Of a DNA stretch of 58,907 bases, positions 27,795-37,007 are shown one piece after another. The DNA comes from CAYOOT01 sp964405665 (GTDB taxonomy: Bacteria; Bdellovibrionota_C; UBA2361; SZUA-149; CAZDWZ01), in assembly GCA_964405665.1 (NCBI GenBank), contig CAYOOT010000010.1, forward strand, positions 1 through 58,907. The letters are read 5' to 3'. The notes beneath the pieces were generated by a model. The model searched no databases. It was not told the origin of the DNA and saw nothing but the letters and a program-made list of their open reading frames with translations. Every line of letters begins with the position of its first letter. Position 1 is the first letter of the stretch. Position numbers and translations under genes: made by a program.

Positions 27795-30434
27795 ATGAAT
27801 TTTAATAAATTAACACAGAAATGTCAGGAAGCTTTACAGGAGGCAAGTTCGATTGCCAAGCGCCTTAACCACCAGGCCATTGATGTCGAACACTTGCTTT
27901 TTGCCTTATGTCAACAACAAGATGGTCTTTTCCCCAGACTGTTAAAAAAAATGGAAATTGCTCCGGAAAATTTTCGTGATCAATTGCAAGCAACTTTAGA
28001 TAAAAGACCAAAAGTAACTAGCAGCACGGATACTGAACAAGGGAAAATATACATTACGCAAAGGATAAATCAGATTATTAGTGCTGCCGAAGAAGAAGCT
28101 AAACGCTTAAAAGATGACTACGTATCTGTTGAACATCTTATTTTAGCGATAATTGCTGAATATGGAAATCCCGATAGCAAACAATTACTAAATCGTTTTC
28201 AAATTACAAGAGAAAAAATTTTAAGTGCCTTGGCTGCAATTCGGGGAAACCAAAGAGTCCAAAACACCACTCCTGAAGCTAGCTATGAAGCATTGGAAAA
28301 ATATGGTCGGGACTTGGTAAGTGAAGCTAGAAGAGGAAAGTTAGACCCAGTAATTGGCAGAGACGCGGAGATAAGAAGAACAATTAGAATACTTTCCAGA
28401 AAAACAAAAAACAATCCGGTGTTAATTGGCGAACCGGGGGTTGGTAAAACGGCAATTGTTGAAGGACTTGCCCAAAGAATTTTGCGCGGCGATGTGCCTG
28501 ATGGTTTAAAAGATCGCACAGTCTTTGCTCTTGATATGGGTGCCCTTGTCGCAGGAGCAAAGTTTCGTGGAGAGTTCGAAGAACGACTAAAAGCAGTCCT
28601 CAATGAAGTTAAACAGTCTGATGGTAAAATCATCCTTTTTATTGATGAATTGCATTTGATTGTCGGGGCCGGAAAAGGCGACGGAGCAATGGATGCCGGT
28701 AACATGCTAAAACCAATGTTGGCACGCGGTGAGCTAAATTGTATCGGCGCTACGACCCTTGATGAATATCGGATGTACATCGAAAAAGACAAGGCTCTGG
28801 AACGAAGATTTCAACCGGTGTTAGTTGAGCAACCAACACCTGAAGATACCATATCAATTCTTCGAGGATTAAAAGAGCGGTTTGAAGTACATCATGGAGT
28901 AAAAATTCAAGATAGCGCCTTAGTTTCTGCTGCAATTTTATCGCACCGCTATATTAGCGATCGTTTCTTACCGGACAAAGCAATTGACTTAGTAGATGAA
29001 GCCTGTGCGATGATTAGAACAGAAATGGATTCGATGCCTGCTGAACTTGATGAAGTAACAAGACGAGTGATGCAATTACAAATTGAAGAAGCTGCATTAA
29101 AAAACGAAACTGACAAACCCAGTCAGGACCGATTACAAGCCATCCGCAAAGAGTTAGCAAATTTAAAATCCAAAGCTGATGTAATGAAAGCAAAATGGGA
29201 TGCTGAAAAATCAGCTATTCACAAAGTTCAAGCAATCCGCGGAGCGATTGAAACTGTAAAAAGAGAAATTGAAAAAGCTGAATTATCCTACAACTTAAAT
29301 GTTGCTGCGGAATTAAAACATGGGAGATTGCCGATTTTGCAAAAACAACTGGCTGCTGAAGAAAAGCTGCTTGATGATAGCGAAGGTAGCGAAAGACTTT
29401 TAAGAGAAGTTGTCACGGATGAAGAAATTGCAGAAATTGTCTCCCGTTGGACAAATATTCCCGTAACAAAACTGGTAGAAGGAGAAAAGGAAAAATTATT
29501 AAAACTGGCTGATGTTTTACACCACCGAGTAATTGGCCAAGATGAAGCGGTGAATTTGGTGGCCGATGCTGTAATTCGTGCTAGAGCTGGAATCAAGGAT
29601 CCCAAAAGACCTATCGGATCATTTATTTTTCTTGGGCCGACCGGAGTCGGTAAAACGGAATTAGCAAGAGCATTAGCAGAAAATCTTTTTGATTCAGAAG
29701 ATAACATTGTGCGAATTGATATGAGCGAATACATGGAAAAACATTCCGTTTCCAGATTAATTGGCGCTCCTCCGGGATATGTCGGTTACGAAGAAGGTGG
29801 CCAATTAACTGAAACAATTCGTAGAAAACCTTATGCCGTTGTTCTCTTTGATGAAATAGAAAAAGCAAACGGCGAAGTATTTAATATTCTTTTGCAAATA
29901 CTTGATGACGGGCATATTACCGATGGTCAAGGAAGAACTGTAAATTTTAAAAATACTGTTATCATCATGACTTCTAATATCGGAGCCCATGCTTTATTGG
30001 GTGGAGTAAATGATCAAGGGGAAATTAAAGAGAACGCTCGTGAAGCAGTAATGAAAGAGTTAAGACAATCTTTCCGACCGGAATTTTTAAATCGTGTCGA
30101 TGAAATAATTCTTTTTTCTCCTCTGAAGTTAGAAGAAATTATTAAAATTGTGAATTTGCAAATCCAACTTTTGCAAGAACGTTTGAAGGAAAGACAAATT
30201 CGTCTGCACTTAAGTACTGAAGCAGCTGAATTTATTGCCAAAGAAGCCTACGATCCGATGTATGGAGCAAGACCTTTGAAACGATACATTCAAAAAGTGA
30301 TTGAAACTCAAATTGGTAGGGCAATAATTGGTGGTGAAGTTTTTGATGGTTCTGATATCTACATCACTTTAGATAAAGATAAATTGCTAGTTTCTATCAA
30401 TAACCCTAATGATAATAAGCCTCTAACAAAGTAA
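27795..30434 (+). CDS. clpB: ATP-dependent disaggregase ClpB
   Basis: Hsp100 hexamer that extracts polypeptides from aggregates with DnaK/DnaJ. The 879-residue protein shows the N domain (1-145), NBD1 with GEPGVGKT and an acidic Walker B (ILFIDELH), a coiled-coil middle domain (about 410-530), and NBD2 with GPTGVGKTE and VVLFDEIEKA. The length is full. The co-chaperone gene lies 9 bases upstream. No heat-shock promoter could be identified with confidence. Confidence 0.97.
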   Translation: MNFNKLTQKCQEALQEASSIAKRLNHQAIDVEHLLFALCQQQDGLFPRLLKKMEIAPENFRDQLQATLDKRPKVTSSTDTEQGKIYITQRINQIISAAEEEAKRLKDDYVSVEHLILAIIAEYGNPDSKQLLNRFQITREKILSALAAIRGNQRVQNTTPEASYEALEKYGRDLVSEARRGKLDPVIGRDAEIRRTIRILSRKTKNNPVLIGEPGVGKTAIVEGLAQRILRGDVPDGLKDRTVFALDMGALVAGAKFRGEFEERLKAVLNEVKQSDGKIILFIDELHLIVGAGKGDGAMDAGNMLKPMLARGELNCIGATTLDEYRMYIEKDKALERRFQPVLVEQPTPEDTISILRGLKERFEVHHGVKIQDSALVSAAILSHRYISDRFLPDKAIDLVDEACAMIRTEMDSMPAELDEVTRRVMQLQIEEAALKNETDKPSQDRLQAIRKELANLKSKADVMKAKWDAEKSAIHKVQAIRGAIETVKREIEKAELSYNLNVAAELKHGRLPILQKQLAAEEKLLDDSEGSERLLREVVTDEEIAEIVSRWTNIPVTKLVEGEKEKLLKLADVLHHRVIGQDEAVNLVADAVIRARAGIKDPKRPIGSFIFLGPTGVGKTELARALAENLFDSEDNIVRIDMSEYMEKHSVSRLIGAPPGYVGYEEGGQLTETIRRKPYAVVLFDEIEKANGEVFNILLQILDDGHITDGQGRTVNFKNTVIIMTSNIGAHALLGGVNDQGEIKENAREAVMKELRQSFRPEFLNRVDEIILFSPLKLEEIIKIVNLQIQLLQERLKERQIRLHLSTEAAEFIAKEAYDPMYGARPLKRYIQKVIETQIGRAIIGGEVFDGSDIYITLDKDKLLVSINNPNDNKPLTK

Positions 30435-30562
30435 TAATTTCAAGCATCGATTTGCTGCTTTATTTAATTTTTTCAATGCGTTAGAGGAATATTTTCTTAA
30501 GTTATTAAGCCAAGCTTCCGACACTTACTCTTAGAACCAAGGAATAGGTTATGGAGTAGATA

Positions 30563-30988
30563 ATGGCATATAACGAAAAAGACAAAACAACAAAGATCTT
30601 AATCGTTGATAATGATGAAACATCATTTCAAGTAAGAAAGTGTATTGCTAAAGTCTTAGCTGCGCTCCCACCTGTAGAGTTATTCCATGCACGCGATGCT
30701 TCTGAAGCACTTGCTTTATTAGAACAACTTAAGCCTGATGTGGTGATGATGGATCATGAGAATGAGGCGGAGAAAGATCTTTTCTTTGATAGTCTAACAA
30801 TGAATCATCCACCAGTAATGGTTTGCACGGATGAAGAAAGTCCTAAACAAGAAAAATTTTCCATTGATAATCCTGTTACTTATGTTAAAAAGAGCGAAAG
30901 TTTAGATGATATTCATCAATCTTTAATGATGGCAACAACACTTGGTGCAAAATCAACCTCCGGAAAAGACTCTAAGTCTGTACATTAA
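30563..30988 (+). CDS. Single-domain response-regulator-like protein
   Basis: A 141-residue protein that is nearly all receiver domain: ILIVDNDETSFQVRK (acidic pocket), PDVVMMDHENE with the expected phospho-acceptor Asp, and VTYVKKSESL with the conserved Lys. The Ser/Thr position before the Lys is weakly conserved (PPVMVCTDEES). No output domain. GGAG lies about 7 bases before the ATG. It is downstream of clpB by 128 bases and its 3' end overlaps the J-domain membrane gene. No histidine kinase is near. Confidence 0.8.
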   Translation: MAYNEKDKTTKILIVDNDETSFQVRKCIAKVLAALPPVELFHARDASEALALLEQLKPDVVMMDHENEAEKDLFFDSLTMNHPPVMVCTDEESPKQEKFSIDNPVTYVKKSESLDDIHQSLMMATTLGAKSTSGKDSKSVH

Positions 30989-32315
30989 TTCTACTACATT
31001 ATATTTACTGTTTTTTTTGGTAAATATTATTATAGTAGATATTTCTGCCGCTCAAAGTATAATCAAAATAAATAATTTAAGTTTTAATTGTAATAATTGT
31101 GAAGTTAAAGAAACTGAAAATAATTGCAATCTATATTTAAGAACTGAAGATATAATTTTCTCCTGTGACCAAGCCCTGGATTATTTTTTTTCAATCCTTA
31201 AAATAACCGACCATAATAATCAATATCCTTCGGTTTTGGAGTTAAAAAATTATATTTTATTGCCAAGCAAAAATAAAAATTTAAAAGCAAGTGCTTTAAC
31301 TCTTCTATTAAAAAGCGAGGATGGAAGAAAATTGTTTTTGGAAAATATTAATGATTTTATTGGTCAAGCAGCAATTTTTTTTTCAGAAGTAATACCATTT
31401 AGTTATCAATATCAAGATGTTTGGCAAGCAGTTTGGAACTCTACAAATTTCCAAGATCCAAAAATTGATGCCTTAGTGAGAAGTAAAATTTTCGCCTATT
31501 TAGATATTCCCAGTGAAGAGCTTTTTAAAGATATTTTATATTTTAGCCTCTTAGACAAACCATTAACTTCGCAATTAGAAATAATAGAAATTTACAAAGC
31601 AAGTTCTCAAGGCAAAAAGCCTAAAACAGTGGAACAGTTAGCGTTACTTAAAAATTTCCTGGAAGATTGTTTTAATATAAATTCCACCTTAAGTAATGAA
31701 AAATGTTCAGAGATTAATTTACCTGAGCTAAACATTGCAACATTGGTTTTAATTTCTAAGTTAAAATTTAATTTTATTCTAACTGAAATTAAAAAAAATT
31801 TTTCTTTTAAACCTGAAGACATTATTAATTTAATATCAAAAACAAATTATTATGTCGTAAGAACACCTGACTCTCATCAGCTTCTCTATCAATCCTTAGA
31901 AACGCTAGAAAAAAACAACATTTGTGAAGCAAAGAAGATTTATTATCAATATCAAGTTTTATTAAATGAATATGAAAAATACGATGAAAATATAAAAAAA
32001 ATATTAAACAATCTCCGGGACACTAAATGTAATTTAGTTGAAGAAACACTAGAAACAAGGCGAGTGCATCTTTTCTATGCGTTAGGAGTTTTAATTCTTA
32101 TGCTTATTGCCATATTTATTGCCAAAAATAAGCTCAAAAATAAAGAACTTAATGAATTGTTTAATTATTTTAATTTAAACTGCAAGGAAAAAGAAAAATT
32201 AGTTGAAGCCTATTATATTCTTGCAAAAAAATACCATCCCGATGTAGCCACGGGCAGTGAAGAGCTATTTAAAGAATTAAACGAAAAATACGAGAAAATA
32301 AAAAAGCTCCTTTAA
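30942..32315 (+). CDS. Membrane protein with C-terminal J domain
   Basis: An unusual 457-residue architecture. A hydrophobic segment (about 17-38, like a signal anchor) is followed by a 340-residue helical region with several Cys near its start (CNNCEVKETENNC). Next come a second membrane helix (about 378-396), a basic patch (KNKLKNKE) and a short J domain with HPD at 432-434 in KKYHPDVATGSEELFKEL. If the first segment is a signal, the middle region is periplasmic and the J domain cytoplasmic. The start is uncertain (TTG at 30942 or GTG at 30945) because no ATG precedes the first hydrophobic segment. Confidence 0.72.
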   Translation: MVQNQPPEKTLSLYINSTTLYLLFFLVNIIIVDISAAQSIIKINNLSFNCNNCEVKETENNCNLYLRTEDIIFSCDQALDYFFSILKITDHNNQYPSVLELKNYILLPSKNKNLKASALTLLLKSEDGRKLFLENINDFIGQAAIFFSEVIPFSYQYQDVWQAVWNSTNFQDPKIDALVRSKIFAYLDIPSEELFKDILYFSLLDKPLTSQLEIIEIYKASSQGKKPKTVEQLALLKNFLEDCFNINSTLSNEKCSEINLPELNIATLVLISKLKFNFILTEIKKNFSFKPEDIINLISKTNYYVVRTPDSHQLLYQSLETLEKNNICEAKKIYYQYQVLLNEYEKYDENIKKILNNLRDTKCNLVEETLETRRVHLFYALGVLILMLIAIFIAKNKLKNKELNELFNYFNLNCKEKEKLVEAYYILAKKYHPDVATGSEELFKELNEKYEKIKKLL

Positions 32316-32316
32316 G

Positions 32317-32326
32317 AGGTGTCAGA
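32317..32326 (+). repeat. REP-like motif, left end of transposase element
   Basis: AGGTGTCAGA, directly after the J-domain gene. The exact complement is at 33585-33594, on the far side of the transposase gene, so the two act as ends of the element. Confidence 0.65.
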
Positions 32327-32409
32327 CAATTATTTATTACCTAAAGTACATTTTTCTTAATAATGACGATAATGGAATAGAGAAGAAACTAATACCACAA
32401 TTTAAAAAG

Positions 32410-33342
32410 ATGACTAATTTTATGGGTTGGCCTTTAAGAATATTAAACTCAAAAGAAATATATCATATTTGCTCTCGAACAACTAAAAGTGAAATTTGGA
32501 TGATACCAAATCACACAATTAATAGAACATTAGGATCAATATTAGCAAGGGCAAAGCATCGGTATAATATTACAATTTATGCATATTGTTTTTTAGGAAA
32601 TCATTTTCATTTACTTTTAAAGGGTAATAAACATGACATTCCAAAGTTCATGAAAGATATCAAATCCGCAATTGCAATTAGATTAAAGAAAATATCGGGA
32701 TGGGACGGAGGAAAATTTTGGCACAGAAGGTATGATTGCGAAATTGTATTTGAAGATAAGTTATTGCAAATCTTTTGTTACGTAACTGCGAATGCAGTTT
32801 CTTCAAATCTAGTAAGTAAATGTGGAGAGTATCCAGGAATCTCCAGTTATAATCAAATAGTCACAGGAAAAATTCCAACATTTATTTGGACCGATTGGGC
32901 AAGATATAACAGTGATAGAAAGGTAAGGGGAAGTACTAAACCTATTAACATTCAAGAATACCAAATAGAATAGGAATTAGAACTTAGTCCACTTCCTATT
33001 TGGGAAAAATTAAGTATTGAACAGAGACTTAAAGAAGCTCAAAAAGCAATCCTAATCTTTGAGAATCGTTGTGAGAAAAAACGAAAGATTGAAAACAAGA
33101 AAGTTCTTGGAAAAAATAAAATATTACATATTATTGCTGGATCAAAACCTTTTAGTAGTAAAAAAGAAAATAGACCCTATTGCCATACCACTTGTCCAAA
33201 ACGAAGAATGGATTATATTGAATTTTGTAAACAAACAATAAAAGATTTTAGAAAATCTTCAAAAGAATTTTTATCAGGAATACTAGATACTATTTTTCCA
33301 AAGTGGACTTTTAAACCTCCGGCTTGGCAAATTGCAACATGA
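32410..33342 (+). pseudogene. REP-associated (IS200-like, HUH) transposase interrupted by an in-frame TAG
   Basis: The first 187 codons encode a Y1-type transposase: NHFHLLLKG carries the HUH-type His pair (65-67), and GGKFWHRRYD is typical of the REP-linked branch. The frame stops at TAG (32971-32973) but continues open in the same frame to TGA at 33340. The second part includes LPIWEKLSIEQRLKEAQ and CHTTCPKRRMDYIEFCKQT, the usual C-terminal half of this family. Full length would be about 310 residues. The gene is either dead through a nonsense mutation or read through. It is flanked by inverted GGTGTCAGA motifs. Confidence 0.82.
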
Positions 33343-33570
33343 AACCAAAATGTATAAAACCTTAAAATATAATTAAATTAGACTAATTTTTCAAAAGAGC
33401 ATTTGAAATAACTTTATCTAAAATTAAGTAATTATTATCAATAGGTTTTTATTATTTGGTAAAGCAATGAATTTTAGTGCTTTCCAAATAACTAAATCAT
33501 ATGAATATTTACATTGGTAGATAAAATTATTTAAATCTTCTGCTCTAAATTAAAATTTTTAAATAATTCT

Positions 33571-33601
33571 TTGACACCTATTCTTCTGACACCTATTCTT
33601 C
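33571..33601. repeat. Tandem duplication carrying the REP-like motif at the xseB stop
   Basis: TGACACCTATTCTTC occurs twice in a row. The inner copy (33585-33594 TCTGACACCT) is the complement of the motif at 32317. The repeat includes the last codons and TAG stop of xseB, as if insertion duplicated the gene end. Confidence 0.65.
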
Positions 33602-33811
33602 TTGTTTTGATAATTCGGCGAATTCGGAACTAATTTCTTTTAATTGTAATTTGGTCTCTTTTAAAACTTCCTTGCAAATCTTAATTGCACCGAGAGCTTC
33701 TTTCATTTTAGGAACCAGTTCATCAATACTAATCTTGTTTTCCTGTAATTCCACAGAAAGTTTTTCCAATTTTTTAAAATTAACTTCAAATGTTTGATCT
33801 TCTTTTGCCAT
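33593..33811 (-). CDS. xseB: Exodeoxyribonuclease VII small subunit
   Basis: Small helical partner of XseA. The 72-residue protein has the family pattern TFEVNFKKLEKLSVELQ, then a run with ISIDELVPKMKEALGAIKICKEVLKE. It is 7 bases downstream of xseA, the usual pairing. The stop codon lies within the tandem repeat left by the neighbouring REP-type element. Confidence 0.92.
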   Translation of the reverse strand: MAKEDQTFEVNFKKLEKLSVELQENKISIDELVPKMKEALGAIKICKEVLKETKLQLKEISSEFAELSKQEE

Positions 33812-33818
33812 TTTACAC

Positions 33819-35426
33819 CTATTTAATCTCCGCTAATTTCTTAGTATCAGAAAACTCAATATTAACCAAATCACCGCTATTTAGTTCTGAGGCTTTTTTA
33901 ATAAAACGCTCTTGATCCTTTATTTTTACAATAGCAAATCCCCTTTTTAATTGCACTTCAGGACTGGCAGCTTGAATTTGCTCTTCAAAAGAATTGAGTT
34001 TATTTTGCTTGCGATCAATTAAAAATTCCACTTCTCGCAATAAAAGAGAACTCCTTTCTAGTTTATTTTTTTCTTTTAAAATAATTTTTTCAGATGAAAA
34101 ACAACTCTGATTCCCCCAATTAACTAAAGCTACTTCCCTCTTATTAAAGAGTGTCTGTATTTGTAAAGGAAGTTTTTCTAACATTGCTTTTAAATTTGCC
34201 GCTTGCATTTGCATTACTTTTTTTCCAAGAAAAAAAAGCGGAGAAATCAGATCAATAAATCTTTGCTGAAAGCGTTGTTGACTTAATGATGAATAATTTG
34301 AAGTGTTATTGATAGCTTGCATAAAACGATTTCTATAATCAATAACAATATTAGCAAAAAACCAACCGATCTCTTTGGGCACACCACACGATTTGAAACT
34401 AACATCTTGCGCTGAACATTGATCCTCTTGATGGCCAATTGCGGAAATTACCGGAAGCGGACAAAGGCAAACCGCCCTAGCAATATCATAATCATTAAAT
34501 ACAGAAAGCTCCGCCTGACTACCACCTCCTCGAAAAATCAAGATCGCATCAAGATTACCTAAGCTAGTCAATTTTTCTATTCCTTTTAAAACAGAACTTT
34601 TGGCTTCACCTCCTTGCACATTGACGTTTAACCAAAACAAGTTAAATCCAAATTTGGCCTCTGATAATGAAGCCATAAAATCATTTATTACCGTACCGCC
34701 AGCGCTGGTCAAAATACCAAGATTTCTAGGTAAAAAATTTAATTGCAACTCCTTATTTTTTGTGAAAATGCCCTCTTTCTTTAATCTTTCATTAGTTTGT
34801 TCTCGTAAAGAGGCAAGTTTACTCTTTGTATATTCCACAATTATCTTCTTAATCGTTAATGAAAGTTGCCCTCCTTTTAAATTTAAACTTGTAGAAACTA
34901 AAAACATTACCGGCAAATCAGCTTCCAGCTTAAAGCCATTTTCCACAAGGGGGGCGCAAATTTTTTCCGCAGCATTCCAAATGACACATTTAACCCTGGT
35001 ATCTCGCTGCTCTTGTTCTGCAAGATCCATAAAAATCCTATCTTGCGTTACCTTGACCTCACTCAGCACTCCATAAATACAAAAAACTTGAGGAAACGAT
35101 GCCTTCAATGCAATTTGCACTTTTTGCATAAACTCAGAAACAGAGAAAGCATTTTCCGGCTTTTCTATTACTTCGACAGTTGGGATTTCTAAAACCACAA
35201 CCGAAGAGTTTAGCGGCTCCATTTCTTCAATTACAATTCCCGGAAATTTCTCCTTCAATTCCCGATCACTTAAATTAAAAGAACTGATAATCCAAGCTTT
35301 CTTGGAAGAATCAAATTGATATTTTCCAAAAGTTTTTATAATTTCCTTAGCTTGAAAAGTTCCCGGACCAGAAAAAGTGGCTGTTTTGTTATTTCTATCT
35401 ATTCTAACTAGTAAAAGGTTGCTCAT
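33819..35426 (-). CDS. xseA: Exodeoxyribonuclease VII large subunit with N-terminal extension
   Basis: Catalytic subunit that degrades single-stranded DNA ends. The typical parts are the OB-fold (about 90-190), the nuclease core with GILTSAGGTVINDF, ILIFRGGGSQAEL and ISAIGHQEDQ, a coiled-coil region, and C-terminal LKRGFAIVK. At 535 residues it is about 90 longer than usual, because of an extra N-terminal domain (1-88) with FGKYQFDSSKKAWIIS that resembles small domains seen next to helicase cores. xseB follows by 7 bases. Confidence 0.93.
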   Translation of the reverse strand: MSNLLLVRIDRNNKTATFSGPGTFQAKEIIKTFGKYQFDSSKKAWIISSFNLSDRELKEKFPGIVIEEMEPLNSSVVVLEIPTVEVIEKPENAFSVSEFMQKVQIALKASFPQVFCIYGVLSEVKVTQDRIFMDLAEQEQRDTRVKCVIWNAAEKICAPLVENGFKLEADLPVMFLVSTSLNLKGGQLSLTIKKIIVEYTKSKLASLREQTNERLKKEGIFTKNKELQLNFLPRNLGILTSAGGTVINDFMASLSEAKFGFNLFWLNVNVQGGEAKSSVLKGIEKLTSLGNLDAILIFRGGGSQAELSVFNDYDIARAVCLCPLPVISAIGHQEDQCSAQDVSFKSCGVPKEIGWFFANIVIDYRNRFMQAINNTSNYSSLSQQRFQQRFIDLISPLFFLGKKVMQMQAANLKAMLEKLPLQIQTLFNKREVALVNWGNQSCFSSEKIILKEKNKLERSSLLLREVEFLIDRKQNKLNSFEEQIQAASPEVQLKRGFAIVKIKDQERFIKKASELNSGDLVNIEFSDTKKLAEIK

Positions 35427-35451
35427 TTATAAAAATATAACAAATTAATTT

Positions 35452-35630
35452 TCACCTGGCAAAATTGGACACTTTATGCAGTTCCCTTAATTCCTCCCAA
35501 ACACCACTCTCTTCAATTATCGAAGGAAAGTTAAAATAGTTGCCATCAACAATCGCTCGCATAATCTAACACAATATTTTACAGCTTTGGGATCCTTAAT
35601 ACTTTGATTATATAATTCCTGATAATTCAT
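35452..35630 (-). pseudogene. Probable frameshifted small gene
   Basis: Two overlapping minus-strand frames read like one protein. Frame one starts at 35630 after a strong GGAGGTGAT with MNYQELYNQSIKDPKAVKY and becomes nonsense near 35560. Frame two starts at 35562 with MRAIVDGNYFNFPSIIEES and ends VSNFAR at 35452. One indel near 35560-35575 would join them into about 59 residues. The gene is not recognised. It could be a decayed gene or a sequencing error; the Shine-Dalgarno to ATG spacing is rather long. Confidence 0.4.
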
Positions 35631-35702
35631 TTTCCCAAAATATCACCTCCAAGGCGATCGGGAAATCTGATTAGATAGCAAGTTTAATTGAAGTATTATT
35701 TT

Positions 35703-36503
35703 TTAAGCTTTTTTTAACTTATTCCCTCTAATCTGTTCGGCTTTTTTACTGAGAGTTTGAATTTTTCTTCTGCCCCTGCCGCCGGTATAAAATTGATCTT
35801 CCTTTTTCTTAACTCTTATTACTTCCGGTGTTAAACGATCGGAAAACCCCTTTTTTAAATTCTTTTGTTTTTTAAAAAATCTTCTTAGTTTAGAAAGACC
35901 TCTGCTTTTTACCCGAGAGATATGGCAGCGGCAATATTTTAATTCTTTTGCTATTTTGATTAACGGTTCATCATAGACATAATGACGAATGATCACTTCT
36001 CGTTCCAGTTCATCTAACACCTGACAAGCTCCCCAACATTCCTCAGCACGTTGCTTTTTTAAAATAAGTTTTTCCGGGTCATCCTGTTCAATTTGCGCCA
36101 AAGGAATTCTGGCATTTTCATAATCTTCTGCGCTATCAATTGAAAGGTTGGGAATATAATGAAAAATCCTTTGCTCGTTGATAATCTTTGCAATTTCTTT
36201 TAAAAGCATTCCTCGCAGGTGGTAAAAAAAGAAAGTCTTAAAAGAAGCCTCTCTGCTCTCGTCAAATCTGTTTGCCGCTTCACAAAGAGCCGCTCCAACA
36301 ATACTATGAACCTCATCGTTTCTTAAAGTCATGCGCCAGGTTGTTAAAAAACTCCAGGCTAATCGCTTCCCATGCTCCCGATGTTCAATTACTATTTCTT
36401 TAATTTTATCAGGAGAAAGCTTATTAAAAGGCTTTTTCTCTATCATCTCAACTTCTGATAATCCGCCTTTGATTTCTCTTAGAAACGCTGCTTTTCCTGA
36501 CAT
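35703..36503 (-). CDS. Sigma-70 family RNA polymerase sigma factor (alternative)
   Basis: The 266-residue protein has a region-2-like segment (about 65-120) with VGAALCEAANRFDESREASFKTFFFYHLRG, and a region-4 helix-turn-helix (about 163-213) with LDELEREVIIRHYVYDEPLIKIAKEL. A very basic tail of about 50 residues follows, which is unusual. Region 1.1 is absent, so it is an alternative factor, most like the FliA/WhiG shape. No anti-sigma gene is adjacent. Confidence 0.8.
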   Translation of the reverse strand: MSGKAAFLREIKGGLSEVEMIEKKPFNKLSPDKIKEIVIEHREHGKRLAWSFLTTWRMTLRNDEVHSIVGAALCEAANRFDESREASFKTFFFYHLRGMLLKEIAKIINEQRIFHYIPNLSIDSAEDYENARIPLAQIEQDDPEKLILKKQRAEECWGACQVLDELEREVIIRHYVYDEPLIKIAKELKYCRCHISRVKSRGLSKLRRFFKKQKNLKKGFSDRLTPEVIRVKKKEDQFYTGGRGRRKIQTLSKKAEQIRGNKLKKA

Positions 36504-36644
36504 AATACATCCTCATCAAAAGGTATTTATTATGTTATGGAAGGCTAGGGGAATGTGTGGCTTAGTGTAGGAATCTGTATTAAGTTGCTTCAATCAATAC
36601 TTAAAAGAAGATAAAATATTTACTATTTTCAACTAGTTAAAAGA

Positions 36645-37007
36645 TTGTTTCAAATACTAAATATAACCAGCAATAAGCTTATTGCCGAACAGGCGATATT
36701 GGCCAATTGTTTTCAGCAAAAACTATTGGGACTTATGGGCAAAGCCCAAATGCTAGAAAATACCGCCTTAATTCTTCCACAATGTAAAATAGCACACAGT
36801 TTTTTTATGAGATTTTCGATCGATCTTATTTTTTGTAACAAAGAAAATAAAATTGTTTTACTCCAAGAAAATTTTAGTCCCTGGAAAATTTCAAAATTCG
36901 CTGCACTGGCAAATTATATGATCGAGTTACCGGCAGGTAAAATAAAAACCACAGAGTGCTCTCGCGGGGATTATTTAAAAATAAGCCCTTTATACCCAAA
37001 ATTGTGA
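36645..37007 (+). CDS. DUF192 family protein
   Basis: A 120-residue member of the DUF192 family, whose function is not established. Seen are FQQKLLGLMGKAQM, ALILPQCKIAHSFFMRFSIDLIFCN and YMIELPAGKI, which follow the family pattern (usual consensus RGLM, THFM, vlElpaG). It starts with TTG and lacks a signal peptide, unlike many relatives. It overlaps the convergent 667-residue gene by 37 bases at its 3' end. Confidence 0.82.
   Translation: MFQILNITSNKLIAEQAILANCFQQKLLGLMGKAQMLENTALILPQCKIAHSFFMRFSIDLIFCNKENKIVLLQENFSPWKISKFAALANYMIELPAGKIKTTECSRGDYLKISPLYPKL

Noticed and set aside
28283..29990. Minus-strand frames inside clpB
   Set aside because: Antisense of conserved clpB codons; no start signals.
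33059..33241. 60-residue plus-strand frame after the transposase stop
   Set aside because: It is in a different frame from the real continuation of the transposase, which explains this stretch better.
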